DNA of 64,000 bases from an uncultured Clostridia bacterium (GCA_947089425.1 CAMUKG010000001.1:124001-188000); one strand, 5' to 3'; counted from the first letter of the stretch, positions 8,597 through 18,313 are shown. The notes: a model not told the origin generated them from the sequence alone. Numbers and translations are program-made.

Positions 8597-9523
8597 TTGA
8601 AAAAATCGGTAAAAATTTTGCTTTTTTCACTAATAGCAATGCTCATGTGCGGATTCGCTTTTTCGGCAATCGCTTGCAGTAGCAAACATGACTACACGCT
8701 CACATTTATTTCGGAAGGGGAAACTCATGCCGAAATCACTGCAAAAGAAGGGTCAAGCATCACCCCTCCCCGCGAGCCGGATGCAAAAACGCCGGGTTAC
8801 ATTTTTAACGGGTGGTATTTAAATAACGATTTTTCGGGCGAGAAACAAACTGTTCCCACAGTAATGCCGCGCGAAAATATTACATATTACGCAAAATTTG
8901 CGGCACTGACTCAACTTACCGTAAATACCGAAAACGGCGAGGAGCCCCAAACTTATAACGTGCCCGTAGGCACAAACGTGTTGGAGTTTCTTTCCGACAA
9001 AGTTCCGTCGTCTCAAGGGCTTGTGTTCGGCGGTTGGTTCTCCGGTAATACCGAACTTACGGCAACGTCTATTGTTCCTGCGTCGGGGCTTACCGTAAGC
9101 GCAAGATACAAAATCGAATATACCGTGCGGGCATATAAACAAAATCAGCTCGGAACGTATTCCAAAACTCCCGAAGAAAGCAAAGCTACGGGGTGGGTGA
9201 ACGCAACTCTCACGGCTTCCGACGTCGATTTTAAACATTTCCAAGTTGACGAAGCCCAAACCGAATACATTACGCTAACCGTAGGCGGCGAAAACGTTTT
9301 CACCGTTTACCTTAAACGCAACGTTTATAACATTTATTATGACGCAAACGAGCCTGTCGGTGAAACGGTTATAGGCGATATGGCGCCCTCGTCGGCAATG
9401 TACGAACTTCCCGTTTCGGTATCCGAAAATTTGTATTCGATTAACGGTTATCGTTTTGCGGGTTGGTCGCTTACTTCTAACGGCGACATTGACGCCGCAT
9501 ATGTTCCCGACCAAAAGATTTAG
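8597..9523 (+). CDS. InlB-repeat lipoprotein, N-terminal fragment ended by in-frame TAG
   Basis: 308 residues from a TTG at 8597, chosen because GGGAGG lies seven bases upstream and the product then begins with a lipoprotein signal: basic KK, a hydrophobic core, and SAIAC with Cys27 as the lipidated residue. Residues of about 33-98 form a Listeria-Bacteroides (InlB-type, Flg_new) repeat with the GW-Y...Y-A-K-F pattern, and a second similar unit ends the fragment. The frame stops at TAG (9521-9523, codon 309) but continues uninterrupted in the same frame from 9524 to 13630. The intact paralogue at 13804 reads through the same place (its NTTVYAVWNKGY aligns with DVVLYARWDKGY after the TAG). So this is the front part of one gene split by a nonsense codon. 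Confidence 0.8.
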   Translation: MKKSVKILLFSLIAMLMCGFAFSAIACSSKHDYTLTFISEGETHAEITAKEGSSITPPREPDAKTPGYIFNGWYLNNDFSGEKQTVPTVMPRENITYYAKFAALTQLTVNTENGEEPQTYNVPVGTNVLEFLSDKVPSSQGLVFGGWFSGNTELTATSIVPASGLTVSARYKIEYTVRAYKQNQLGTYSKTPEESKATGWVNATLTASDVDFKHFQVDEAQTEYITLTVGGENVFTVYLKRNVYNIYYDANEPVGETVIGDMAPSSAMYELPVSVSENLYSINGYRFAGWSLTSNGDIDAAYVPDQKI

Positions 9524-9538
9524 CTCGAAAACGACGTT

Positions 9539-12500
9539 GTGCTTTACGCGCGTTGGGACAAAGGCTACATAGACCGTTTCGGCGGCGACGACTTAATTTA
9601 TTTACCCGAGCTCGAAGAAAACGCGGTTTATCTCCAACGCGAAGGACTCGAAGAGAAAAAAGGAACTTACAACCCCGAAACGCACGTATTCACGTTTGAA
9701 TACGAAAACGGCGGCATACTTTCGGGTAAACTTGCCATCGATGGTTCGTTCGCATACTACGGTGACGAAAATCCGGGTTCTTATAAGCTTATAAATGCTT
9801 ACACCTCGTCGGAAATGGCGGATAAGCGCTGGACTTTAACGCTCGACAACTACGACGGCGCAACGCTTAAAACCGACGTGGGAACTTACAACGGACACTA
9901 TTCCATAGACTCCGAAAGCGGCGATTTCAAATTCGAAGCGGAAGAGGGAACGCCCGCGACGTATGCGGAATTTTACTTTACGATAGGCACGGTCGGCGCA
10001 ACCGACGAGCTTGCTTTTGCAGTGCGCGGCGAAGAATACGGCATTCATTATTCGCTCAACGGTACAAAATTCAGTTTGCCCATAATTTTATTCGACGGTT
10101 ACGGCACCGCAATGTATATGTCGGATGCGGGCACGCAATACGGCACTTATAATTTCACCGAAGATTATGCACAAACGAAAGAACTTGAAATCTCTTTACT
10201 CGCCTACGATAAAGAAAATTCTCAATATTATATTAGCGAAGTGGTTACTTGCAAGTTACTCGGCACTACGGGCGCCGTCGATAGTACCACAGGCGAGGTA
10301 TCCGAAGTCGGCGTTTTGCAGGTGCGCGATAAAGCTTTCGGCACTTACTCGCTTGAAAAAGGACAAGACACCACGCTCGAACTCGACGGTTACGGTGCCG
10401 GGTGGTATTTCAATTCAAACAAACGCGAAAACATTACATACACTCTCGACGGCACCATTGTGAGTTTTGTACTCAATAATAACCGTTATGTTTTCAAGCT
10501 CGATTTAGAAGAAAAAATTTACGACGTGAATGTGGGGAAAGAGCAGGGAAAATATCTACTGTGGGTGCCTGCCGAAGCGCAACCCTACACCACAGCGCTC
10601 ACGCTCGACGGCAAAGGCAATGCTATTTGGTACGTAAGCAATTTGGCGTCGGGACGCAAAACGGGAACATACGTTTACGACGAGCAAACCAAATTAGTTA
10701 CTTGCACTGCCGACGGAGCGGACTACGTTTACTTGCTTGACACGGTGACTTGGCACGACGCCGAGTATGCCGTTTACATGGAAAAGCAAACTATTGTGCT
10801 TAACGACAATAAAGACAAGCCGGAAGTTTGGCTCAACGGAAGCTACGGAACGGGCACGACTCTCGAACTCGACGGCTACGGCAACGCTATTTACGGAAGC
10901 GATAAAGGCGCATACACGCTCGAACTTCGCAAAGGCTTCTACGAAATTTTCGTATTGTTCTATCAAAACGCCGAACTTAAACATACTTTCCTCGTAAAAC
11001 ATGACGATACGTCGTATTTGCACGAAACTAATGCCGCCGTAGGCGAATACTCCTCGTTTAAATACAGCGACGGAAGTTTCAAGTATGATAATTACGCGCT
11101 TCATTTGTTTGAAAACGGTCGGGCGGAATTGTTTTCGTCGGGTTGGAACGGAACAAAGCTGATAGGCGCGGGCACTTACGTAAGCAAAGAGGACGGCGTA
11201 ACTTACACTTTCAAATTAGACGACCCGACAATTACGCAAATAGAAAATTTAAAACAGTTCGATTTCATATTCTCGAACGCGCCAAACGGAACTCGCGTTT
11301 ATATAGCCTATAACGAGGCGATTGATTTCGAATATAAAACCGAAGACGGAACCGAAAGCCTTTTGTTCGACGGCTACGGCAACGCCACTTATTCTATAAA
11401 CGGCGTTAAAGTGGTTTCGTCTCGATTCGAAATTTCATGGGGCAACTATAAACTTACCGACGGGGAAGAAGAATACAGTTTTGCAACTTTTGAAAAAGAC
11501 GGAACAACGTACTTTGTGCGCGCCGGAAAAGAAGCTCGTGTTTACACGCTTTACGACCCCGCAGGCGGCGAAAAACAACAGATGATTATAGACGGTAACG
11601 GAAAAGCGGAAATTTACCGTTACAATAATTCGCTCGAAAGTTATGAAAAAACGCCGTTCGTTAAAGGAACGTATCTTCCCACTGAGCGCGAGGGCGAATG
11701 GGAATTTATATCGAACGACAAAAAGTTAGCTTCCGATTTCAAATTTATTCTCCCCAAAAATGCGCCTTATATCGCGTTCATGAAATACAACGCTCTTGCC
11801 GACGGACGATTCGATGCGCAAGACTGGACTATTCTTATCCTCGACGGGTATTACGGTTATTACACAGGCGCCAAATACATTGAGCCGAAAGGTATTACTC
11901 ACATAGGGACTTACACGGCTGAGGGCGAAAACGGCAATGTGGTTGTGTTCAAAGACAATTCCTCCAACGCCAAATTCAACCTCAAACTCACCGAATCGAA
12001 CACGTTTAAGCGTTTGGGCGACGAACGCGGCGATTATGCTTATTACATACCTATCACGAGTTCGCTGTATGCCTCGCCTGTGCTTTCGCTCGACGGAGAG
12101 GGCGGCGCCGTGTTGCAAGCGAGCAGCATTCTTTCGATTACGGGCGAATACGAGCTCTACGGCAATTCTCGCAACGAATATACTTTCACCTATACGGAAG
12201 ACGGCAAAACGGTTTCTTTCCGTTTCCGCACGTCGACCTACGGTTCGCGTCTCGCGTTCTTGCTTCACAACGAGAAAGCCGACGGAACATTTAAGGGCGA
12301 TTACGGAACGCTTACGGTAGACGGCTACTATAACGGCGAATTCACCGACGCCGACAACGTTAAATATACGGGCTTCTACGTATCCGCCGACGAAATTCCT
12401 CTGTCGAACGGCAAGAACTTTTTAATGACTTTCGTAGGCGTGAAAGAGGGCGGAAACGTTGATAACATAGAAGACGTGGCAATGTTCGCGTGCATAGTTT

Positions 12501-13630
12501 CGCATGGCGACGATTCGCTCAAAAAAGTGGGCGAGGAAGCGGGCTTCTATTACGAATACCGTCCCACAACAATGGGAGTGTATAAGGTTCAACTGCTTTT
12601 GGACGGCGACGGCAACGCATATTTGCAAAATCCGGATAACGGCGGAGAATTCGAAAAGGGCACTTACACTTTAAATGTGGAAACGGCGGAAGGCAGTTTT
12701 ACAATAGGAAACGGGACGGCGGTTAAGTTCCGCCTCATGGAAGTTCAAACTTCGATGTCTGGTTCTTCGCTTTGCTTCGTGAAATACGACGAAAAACTCG
12801 CGGGCACGTTTGAATCAACCGAACTCGGCACGCTCACACTCGACGGTTTCGGAGAGGGCGTTTATACCGACACTACGGGAAAAGCGCATAACGGCGTTAT
12901 AACGGGCATATACGAAACGGCGTATATAACCGACCCTACTATTGTATTCACTCCCATAGGCGACGACGGCTATGCCGACGACGAGTTATTCTTCAAGTTA
13001 AACCGTAATGCTAAGTCGTTTAGAACGGCGGGCGAAGAGGTGAACACCTACTACGGCTATCGCGTGGATTCTTTGGGCGGCACCTACAACGCAAACCAAC
13101 AGCTAATTCTTGACGGCGACGGCAAAGCCGAATATTACGAGCTCGAAAAAACGAGCGAGCTCGACGGCGAATACGTTTTGAAAGCGACGGGCACTTACAC
13201 CGTTAAGAGCACCGAAACAAGCGAAGACGGAAAAACGACTACCGTTACTTACACTTTCGTTTCAACCGACAGCACAGAAACATTCGACTTTCAATTCCGT
13301 TACATTCAAGAATATTTTATGGGCGGGCTTGTTCCTTGTTTTGCCAAGTATGACGCTAACTTTAACGGTACTTACACGGGTAAAACCACCGACGATTTGG
13401 GAAACGAAGTAAACAATTCGCTCATGCTCAACGGTTACGAGCTTGCCACCTACACGTTAGGTAGCGAAACATATAGCGGAACCTATTCGATTAGTTACGA
13501 AAACGGCAAAACAATAGTTAAATTTACCGCGCGCAACGAGAAAGGGCAATCGATTGCTACGGCAACATTCTCTATAACTAACGACGGAAGAACTCTTAAC
13601 GTCGAAGCGTCTCTTCAAGGTAAAAACTAA
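9539..13630 (+). CDS. giant repeat lipoprotein, C-terminal portion after the in-frame TAG
   Basis: 1363 residues from a formal GTG at 9539; no ribosome site precedes it, so independent translation is doubtful and the true gene is probably 8597-13630 (1677 codons including the TAG). The chain is almost wholly made of about fifteen degenerate repeats of some 75-90 residues, each with a core of the form L-x-L-D-G-x-G-x-A-x-Y, followed after 10-25 residues by G-T-Y and by an F-x-F/ F-K-L strand. The composition (Tyr, Asp, Gly, Thr rich, almost no Cys) fits an all-beta extracellular fibre. No LPXTG or SLH anchor is seen; anchoring would depend on the lipid on the front fragment. Function unknown; adhesion or glycan binding is a guess. 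Confidence 0.75.
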   Translation: MLYARWDKGYIDRFGGDDLIYLPELEENAVYLQREGLEEKKGTYNPETHVFTFEYENGGILSGKLAIDGSFAYYGDENPGSYKLINAYTSSEMADKRWTLTLDNYDGATLKTDVGTYNGHYSIDSESGDFKFEAEEGTPATYAEFYFTIGTVGATDELAFAVRGEEYGIHYSLNGTKFSLPIILFDGYGTAMYMSDAGTQYGTYNFTEDYAQTKELEISLLAYDKENSQYYISEVVTCKLLGTTGAVDSTTGEVSEVGVLQVRDKAFGTYSLEKGQDTTLELDGYGAGWYFNSNKRENITYTLDGTIVSFVLNNNRYVFKLDLEEKIYDVNVGKEQGKYLLWVPAEAQPYTTALTLDGKGNAIWYVSNLASGRKTGTYVYDEQTKLVTCTADGADYVYLLDTVTWHDAEYAVYMEKQTIVLNDNKDKPEVWLNGSYGTGTTLELDGYGNAIYGSDKGAYTLELRKGFYEIFVLFYQNAELKHTFLVKHDDTSYLHETNAAVGEYSSFKYSDGSFKYDNYALHLFENGRAELFSSGWNGTKLIGAGTYVSKEDGVTYTFKLDDPTITQIENLKQFDFIFSNAPNGTRVYIAYNEAIDFEYKTEDGTESLLFDGYGNATYSINGVKVVSSRFEISWGNYKLTDGEEEYSFATFEKDGTTYFVRAGKEARVYTLYDPAGGEKQQMIIDGNGKAEIYRYNNSLESYEKTPFVKGTYLPTEREGEWEFISNDKKLASDFKFILPKNAPYIAFMKYNALADGRFDAQDWTILILDGYYGYYTGAKYIEPKGITHIGTYTAEGENGNVVVFKDNSSNAKFNLKLTESNTFKRLGDERGDYAYYIPITSSLYASPVLSLDGEGGAVLQASSILSITGEYELYGNSRNEYTFTYTEDGKTVSFRFRTSTYGSRLAFLLHNEKADGTFKGDYGTLTVDGYYNGEFTDADNVKYTGFYVSADEIPLSNGKNFLMTFVGVKEGGNVDNIEDVAMFACIVSHGDDSLKKVGEEAGFYYEYRPTTMGVYKVQLLLDGDGNAYLQNPDNGGEFEKGTYTLNVETAEGSFTIGNGTAVKFRLMEVQTSMSGSSLCFVKYDEKLAGTFESTELGTLTLDGFGEGVYTDTTGKAHNGVITGIYETAYITDPTIVFTPIGDDGYADDELFFKLNRNAKSFRTAGEEVNTYYGYRVDSLGGTYNANQQLILDGDGKAEYYELEKTSELDGEYVLKATGTYTVKSTETSEDGKTTTVTYTFVSTDSTETFDFQFRYIQEYFMGGLVPCFAKYDANFNGTYTGKTTDDLGNEVNNSLMLNGYELATYTLGSETYSGTYSISYENGKTIVKFTARNEKGQSIATATFSITNDGRTLNVEASLQGKN

Positions 13631-13704
13631 CTACAACTCAACGCAACAATAGTAATCTTGGATAAAGAGGCACGTAATTGTGCTTGTCATTGCAAGGTTT
13701 TATT

Positions 13705-13740
13705 TGTCATTGAGAGCGTAGCGAAGCAATCTCTTGCATG
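13705..13740. repeat. REP-like dispersed repeat motif
   Basis: The stretch TGTCATTGAGAGCGTAGCG followed by AAGCAATCTC matches a motif family (GTCATTGCGAGCGNAGCGAAGCAATCTC) that I know as a dispersed intergenic repeat in many bacterial genomes; a broken copy, TGTCATTGCAAGG, lies just upstream at 13685-13697. It sits in the 173-bp gap between the two lipoprotein genes, which shows no clear promoter or terminator. Confidence 0.5.
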
Positions 13741-13803
13741 AGTTTATTACAGTTATATCCGAACAAAAATCGTACAAATTTTTCTTAAAAGAAGGAATAA
13801 ATT

Positions 13804-16800
13804 ATGAAAAACAAGACGACAACGTTATTATTGCCGCTCTTATGCGCGATACTCATGGCATGTGCAGGACTCTTCGTTGCTTGCGGCAACGACGACAGTA
13901 GCAAAGGCGACGGTGGAACTTTCGTTCCCGACGAGCCAGCAACCTATACGCTCACATTTGTAACCGATGGCGGAACCGTGATTCCGTCTATAACCGAAAA
14001 AGAGGGTAGCGCCATAACGCCGCCCGCCGATCCCGAGAAAACGGGTTTTGAGTTCGACGGTTGGTATCTCACGCCCGAGCATAGCGGTAATGCGGTTACG
14101 TTGCCCACTAAAATGCCGAGCGAAAATAAAACTTATTACGCGAAGTTTTTAAACAAGTATGTTTTGGAATATAACGCTAACGCGCCCGCAGGCACAATCG
14201 TGAACGGCTCTACCGCGAGCACCGAATGCGTTAAAGACAAGCCTGCTGTAATTGCCCAAAACGGATTTTCGATTACGGGCTATCGCTTTATGGGATGGTC
14301 CACATCGGCAGACGGCGACGTTAACGTGAGCGCCGAGTTTACTCTCACTCAAAATACGACCGTATATGCGGTATGGAACAAAGGCTACCAAAATAAAACC
14401 AAACAAGACGACTATCTGTTTGTAAACGGAATGGAAGCCGTATTGTTGCGTAACGGAACGGAGTGTAAGGGAACTTACGACTCGGCGACCAAAACTTTTA
14501 GCGTTACGGTGGGAAATGAAACGATTGAAGGGCGTCTTTTCGAAGACCAAACATATTCTTGCTACGGCGAAAATTCTTTCGGCATTTACTTGCTTTACAA
14601 CGCCTACACCGGCGAAGCGGTAGCTTCCGCCGAAACGCTCGCGCTCTTCGACAACGGAATCGCCAAATATAACGAAACCGTTGCGGGAAGCTACACCTAC
14701 CTCAGCGACGGAAACTTTATGTTTGCCTCTGCAAATGATTCAACCGAATTTATTTTCAAAATTGCAACGCTCGAAGACGAAACCCTTGCTTTCTATAAGC
14801 AGGGAAGCGAAGAGGGCGTTTATTATCCTTTTAAACAAAGTAATAATTATTCTCTTCAAGTAGACGGATATGGCAATGCTGTACTTCAAACAGGAACAGG
14901 TTCGACAAGTTTTGAAAACTATTCTTATGTTATTGGCGAAAACGGCATATTAAATATGACGAGAAAAGACAGCCCCACCGTCAAAAAAAATTATAAACTT
15001 AGTGGCGGGTATTATTCGGAAGCAAAGAAAGCTTCCGGCGAATATACAAGCGAAAGCGTTCAATTATCGCTTGACGGCTATCTTATTGCAACATATAACG
15101 GCAAAGAAGGATTATATATCGATAAAACTATTAAGGGTTTTTCGGGTAAATACATATTAGCCGAATTTGAAGACGAATCTGTTGTGTTCGAGCTTTCCGA
15201 CTCCGATTCGAACTTTATTGTTTTGGGAAAGGAGATAGGAAGTTATCAAAAATACAAAACAATGGGAGGATATGAATCATGGTACATTTTCTTAAAAGGA
15301 AATGGCAACGCTGAAATTCGTGAATCGAGTAGTTCAAGCTCCAATATTTTAGCGCTTGGTACTTATCATAAAAAATCGGATAACGAAAACGAATGGACAT
15401 TTAATCCGAATAGCGAATATACCAACTACGATTCATTCGATTTCATTTTCAAAGAGGGACGCTCCAATGAAATAATTATTTATAATTCGGATTTTGCCGG
15501 AACGTTTACTTGCGGTGAAGACACATTAGTTCTTGACGGCTATGCGACTATCAGTTCAAAAGCTAAATTTGTTTATACTCAAAAAGATAAAGCTCCTATC
15601 ACAATTGCATGTCAATTGAACAGCGATAAAAGCGTTGAAATCAATGGAAATATTTTTGTCTTGAATACCGATAATAAAACGTTTTCCGTGATAGGCGGAG
15701 AAAGACTGGATAGCGGATATTGGTTTAATAACAATAAGTCAAGTAATGTAAATAGACCGTCAGAAGATGATAAGCGTATGACTCTCGACGGAGAGGGAAA
15801 CGCCGTGATATCGATTTATCAATACGATTATGATACATATGAATATGCTTGGAGTTCATATGCAACGGGAACTTATGCGGCTCTTAACGATACGGAATGG
15901 CAGTTTGTTCCCGACAATGCCTATGTTGAATTGCAACCTACATTTAAATTTGTTTTGAGCAGATATCCTAATGTATGCTATATCGAAGATTCGGAATTGA
16001 TTGCTCATTACACTGCTGCAAACGGTTCAGCGCTTGATTTCGACGCATATACATTTGTTACTTATACAGACCCTAAAAACGTTAAATATAAAGGGCTGTA
16101 TACGAAAGATAACAGCTATATAACGTTAGACACCGACGATAAAACGTTTGTATTCAAGCTTTCGGAAAATACATTCTCCGTTAAAGGAAACGAAGCGGCG
16201 AATTACACTCTTGACGGCGGTTCCGCAAATTTGGAGCTTGACGGCGAAGGACATGCAATACTTGCCGTAGAAAACGGCGTAACTAACGGTACTTATTCGC
16301 CTATCGAAAATACCGAAAACGAATTTAAATTTGTTTCCGACGAACTCGAATTCGAATTCCGTATTTCTATTTCGGATAAAAAGTATTTTGTTGCATATGA
16401 GTACGCAAATCGTTACGTATCCTCTAACGGTTTCGATAATTTGCTTCTTGAAAATTACGGCACTGCAGTATATACCGACCAAATGGGTGCTACGCACAGC
16501 GGCAACTATGTATTGTTGAGCGAACATATTGTCGAGTTAGCGTCCGATTCAACAAAATACTATTTCCGCATCAATTTCAATAATGGAACGTTTATAAACG
16601 AAGTTAGCGATTTTGTTTCCGAAAACGAAGTTCTTGTAGCGTATCAAGGAACTTCGACCGAAATCGTAATGCCCGACGGAATCACTTCGATTGCAAATAA
16701 AGTTTTTGCAAAAAACGCAACTATTGTTACTGTCAATTTGAACGAGGTGCAAATTATAGGAGAGGCTGTTTTTCAAAAATGCACGTCGCTTCAATCTGTA

Positions 16801-18087
16801 ACGGGCGCAAACGTAAGCGTCATAGGCGCAAACGCTTTCAACGGTTGCACCAAACTCGAAAATGCCGAATTTGGCAATAAAGTAGCAAAGATTGGCACTG
16901 GCGCATTTACCTTAATAGGAAGCAGCCAAAAACAACATGAGCTTATAATAATTATAAAAGGCGCGAATGTTCCCGAATTCGAAGAAAGTGCAATTGATAA
17001 TCGTAACGCAAATATAGCTCTCGATTCTTTGGAAGTTATATCTGTATGGTATAAAAACGAAAACGTAAGTAACCTTGCCGATATTTTATGCATTGCTTCC
17101 GAAGAATATATAAGCGCTCGCTTTTATGATTTAGCCGAGTGGGAAACTTCTATCGATTTTTCGAACGGCATAGAAAAAACACTCGGATTTTCCGTAATAG
17201 ATAACAACAACAATGTTACATTTTATAAATATAACGCGACTGTGGAAAATAAATATACTACCACAAGCGGCACTTATCTGAACGGCATACTTACCGTAAA
17301 TAGCAAATCGTATGCCAAAGAGGGAACGGCGGTAACTTATACGGATGCCGAAAACAATGTTCTTGTAGTGACGGTAGGACGCACTTTCACGGCAACGTAT
17401 AACGGTGAAGCTGTAAGTAAAGTAAACACGTCGCCCGCTTCGTTTGTGCTCGGCTACACTTACACATTAGGTGAGTATTGTGCTACAAATGTAAGTAACG
17501 GCACGTTTGCCGCAGACAAGGAATTTACTAAAATTACTACTACTTATATATGCAGTAGGCAAAAGCTTTATATTGAACAAAATGAAATTAATAGCTATAA
17601 TGTGGTTAACGGTGGCACTTATGGCTCTACAAAATCTGTAATAAGTGTTGGCAGTACGAATACTACTCTTACTGCTAATCAATGTATCGTACATAAAACA
17701 GTTAACGGATTTATTATTTTAGACGTAAACTCTTCTAAAATTTTTGAATTGACAATTACGGGAGAAGGAAATTGGCAAGGAGTTCCCTATACGGCAACTT
17801 CTGCAAGCGCCACAGCAACGTTAAAGGCTTCATCTTCCGATTATCCGTACGCTTATGCTAAGTTGAATTGTTTTAATGATTCTCAAGGTAATACTTACAT
17901 TGTGTTGGCATTATCAGAAAAATATTCAGGTACTTATAATCTTGTTACTACACCATATACGCAAGATGGTAACACTTATACGTTTTCCGATATTGCTTGC
18001 GGTAATAAATTTGACGGCAACTCATATATAATAACAGTGACAATGGAAAACGATATTCCTAAATCTTTTACAATTGTAAAACAATAA
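13804..18087 (+). CDS. giant InlB-repeat/BspA-LRR lipoprotein
   Basis: 1427 residues, ATG preceded by AGAAGGA. The signal peptide ends at LFVAC with Cys27 and a following Gly-Asn-Asp-Asp-Ser-Ser linker, so it is a lipoprotein. Residues of about 46-112 form an InlB-type repeat, then a second partial unit (about 118-192), then roughly nine of the same L-x-L-D-G-x-G-x-A repeats as the neighbour. Residues of about 950-1040 are different: V-M-P-D-G-I-T-S-I-A-N-K-V-F and G-A-N-A-F-N-G-C units, i.e. BspA-type leucine-rich repeats (LRR_5). The tail is another beta-rich region. The front part has the base usage of the neighbour, but from about 14820 on codons become distinctly richer in A/T at third positions. 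A surface adhesin or glycan-binding protein is likely by family; the ligand is unknown. Confidence 0.85.
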   Translation: MKNKTTTLLLPLLCAILMACAGLFVACGNDDSSKGDGGTFVPDEPATYTLTFVTDGGTVIPSITEKEGSAITPPADPEKTGFEFDGWYLTPEHSGNAVTLPTKMPSENKTYYAKFLNKYVLEYNANAPAGTIVNGSTASTECVKDKPAVIAQNGFSITGYRFMGWSTSADGDVNVSAEFTLTQNTTVYAVWNKGYQNKTKQDDYLFVNGMEAVLLRNGTECKGTYDSATKTFSVTVGNETIEGRLFEDQTYSCYGENSFGIYLLYNAYTGEAVASAETLALFDNGIAKYNETVAGSYTYLSDGNFMFASANDSTEFIFKIATLEDETLAFYKQGSEEGVYYPFKQSNNYSLQVDGYGNAVLQTGTGSTSFENYSYVIGENGILNMTRKDSPTVKKNYKLSGGYYSEAKKASGEYTSESVQLSLDGYLIATYNGKEGLYIDKTIKGFSGKYILAEFEDESVVFELSDSDSNFIVLGKEIGSYQKYKTMGGYESWYIFLKGNGNAEIRESSSSSSNILALGTYHKKSDNENEWTFNPNSEYTNYDSFDFIFKEGRSNEIIIYNSDFAGTFTCGEDTLVLDGYATISSKAKFVYTQKDKAPITIACQLNSDKSVEINGNIFVLNTDNKTFSVIGGERLDSGYWFNNNKSSNVNRPSEDDKRMTLDGEGNAVISIYQYDYDTYEYAWSSYATGTYAALNDTEWQFVPDNAYVELQPTFKFVLSRYPNVCYIEDSELIAHYTAANGSALDFDAYTFVTYTDPKNVKYKGLYTKDNSYITLDTDDKTFVFKLSENTFSVKGNEAANYTLDGGSANLELDGEGHAILAVENGVTNGTYSPIENTENEFKFVSDELEFEFRISISDKKYFVAYEYANRYVSSNGFDNLLLENYGTAVYTDQMGATHSGNYVLLSEHIVELASDSTKYYFRINFNNGTFINEVSDFVSENEVLVAYQGTSTEIVMPDGITSIANKVFAKNATIVTVNLNEVQIIGEAVFQKCTSLQSVTGANVSVIGANAFNGCTKLENAEFGNKVAKIGTGAFTLIGSSQKQHELIIIIKGANVPEFEESAIDNRNANIALDSLEVISVWYKNENVSNLADILCIASEEYISARFYDLAEWETSIDFSNGIEKTLGFSVIDNNNNVTFYKYNATVENKYTTTSGTYLNGILTVNSKSYAKEGTAVTYTDAENNVLVVTVGRTFTATYNGEAVSKVNTSPASFVLGYTYTLGEYCATNVSNGTFAADKEFTKITTTYICSRQKLYIEQNEINSYNVVNGGTYGSTKSVISVGSTNTTLTANQCIVHKTVNGFIILDVNSSKIFELTITGEGNWQGVPYTATSASATATLKASSSDYPYAYAKLNCFNDSQGNTYIVLALSEKYSGTYNLVTTPYTQDGNTYTFSDIACGNKFDGNSYIITVTMENDIPKSFTIVKQ

Positions 18088-18100
18088 AAACTTTTTTACA

Positions 18101-18145
18101 AAAGGCGACTCGTTCGAGCCGCCTTTAAACTTTCATTTTTTACAT
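18101..18145 (+). terminator. terminator after the second lipoprotein gene
   Basis: AAAGGCG-CTCG / CGAG-CGCCTTT hairpin (about 18101-18126) followed by a short spacer and a T run at 18136-18141. Confidence 0.7.
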
Positions 18146-18147
18146 TA

Positions 18148-18176
18148 AAAAAGGCGCTCGTGAGAGTGCCTTTTTC
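18148..18176 (-). terminator. terminator after tRNA-Leu (minus strand)
   Basis: On the minus strand AAAAAGGCACTC...GAGCGCCTTTTT forms a strong hairpin with a T tract immediately after the tRNA-Leu 3' end. It is symmetrical enough to work on both strands. Confidence 0.75.
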
Positions 18177-18178
18177 GT

Positions 18179-18265
18179 TGGTGCCCGAAACCGGACTCGA
18201 ACCGGTACGATGTTGCCATCACGGGATTTTAAGTCCCGGGCGTCTGCCTGTTCCGCCACTCGGGC
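18179..18265 (-). tRNA. tRNA-Leu (anticodon TAA)
   Basis: Full cloverleaf with a long variable arm, as expected for a class II tRNA. Acceptor GCCCGAG pairs with TTCGGGC allowing one wobble; anticodon loop ACTTAAAATC gives TAA; the T arm contains GGTTCGAGTCC. Discriminator A and an encoded CCA end the gene. Read on the minus strand. Confidence 0.95.
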
Positions 18266-18267
18266 AA

Positions 18268-18311
18268 ATAAAAAAGCCCATACAATTCGCGCTGAAAGCG
18301 GTAATGGGCTT
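18268..18311 (-). terminator. hairpin terminator between tRNA-Cys and tRNA-Leu (minus strand)
   Basis: Minus strand: AAGCCCAT (18311-18304) pairs with ATGGGCTT (18281-18274), followed by a T run (18275-18268). It would end the Val-Gly-Cys transcript before tRNA-Leu, so tRNA-Leu would rely on read-through or a promoter within this gap that I cannot identify. Confidence 0.7.
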
Positions 18312-18313
18312 AT

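Noticed and set aside
9521..9523. TAG as a recoded sense codon (stop-codon reassignment)
   Set aside because: TAG ends several normal genes in the window, so general reassignment is not supported; local read-through is left open as a finding.
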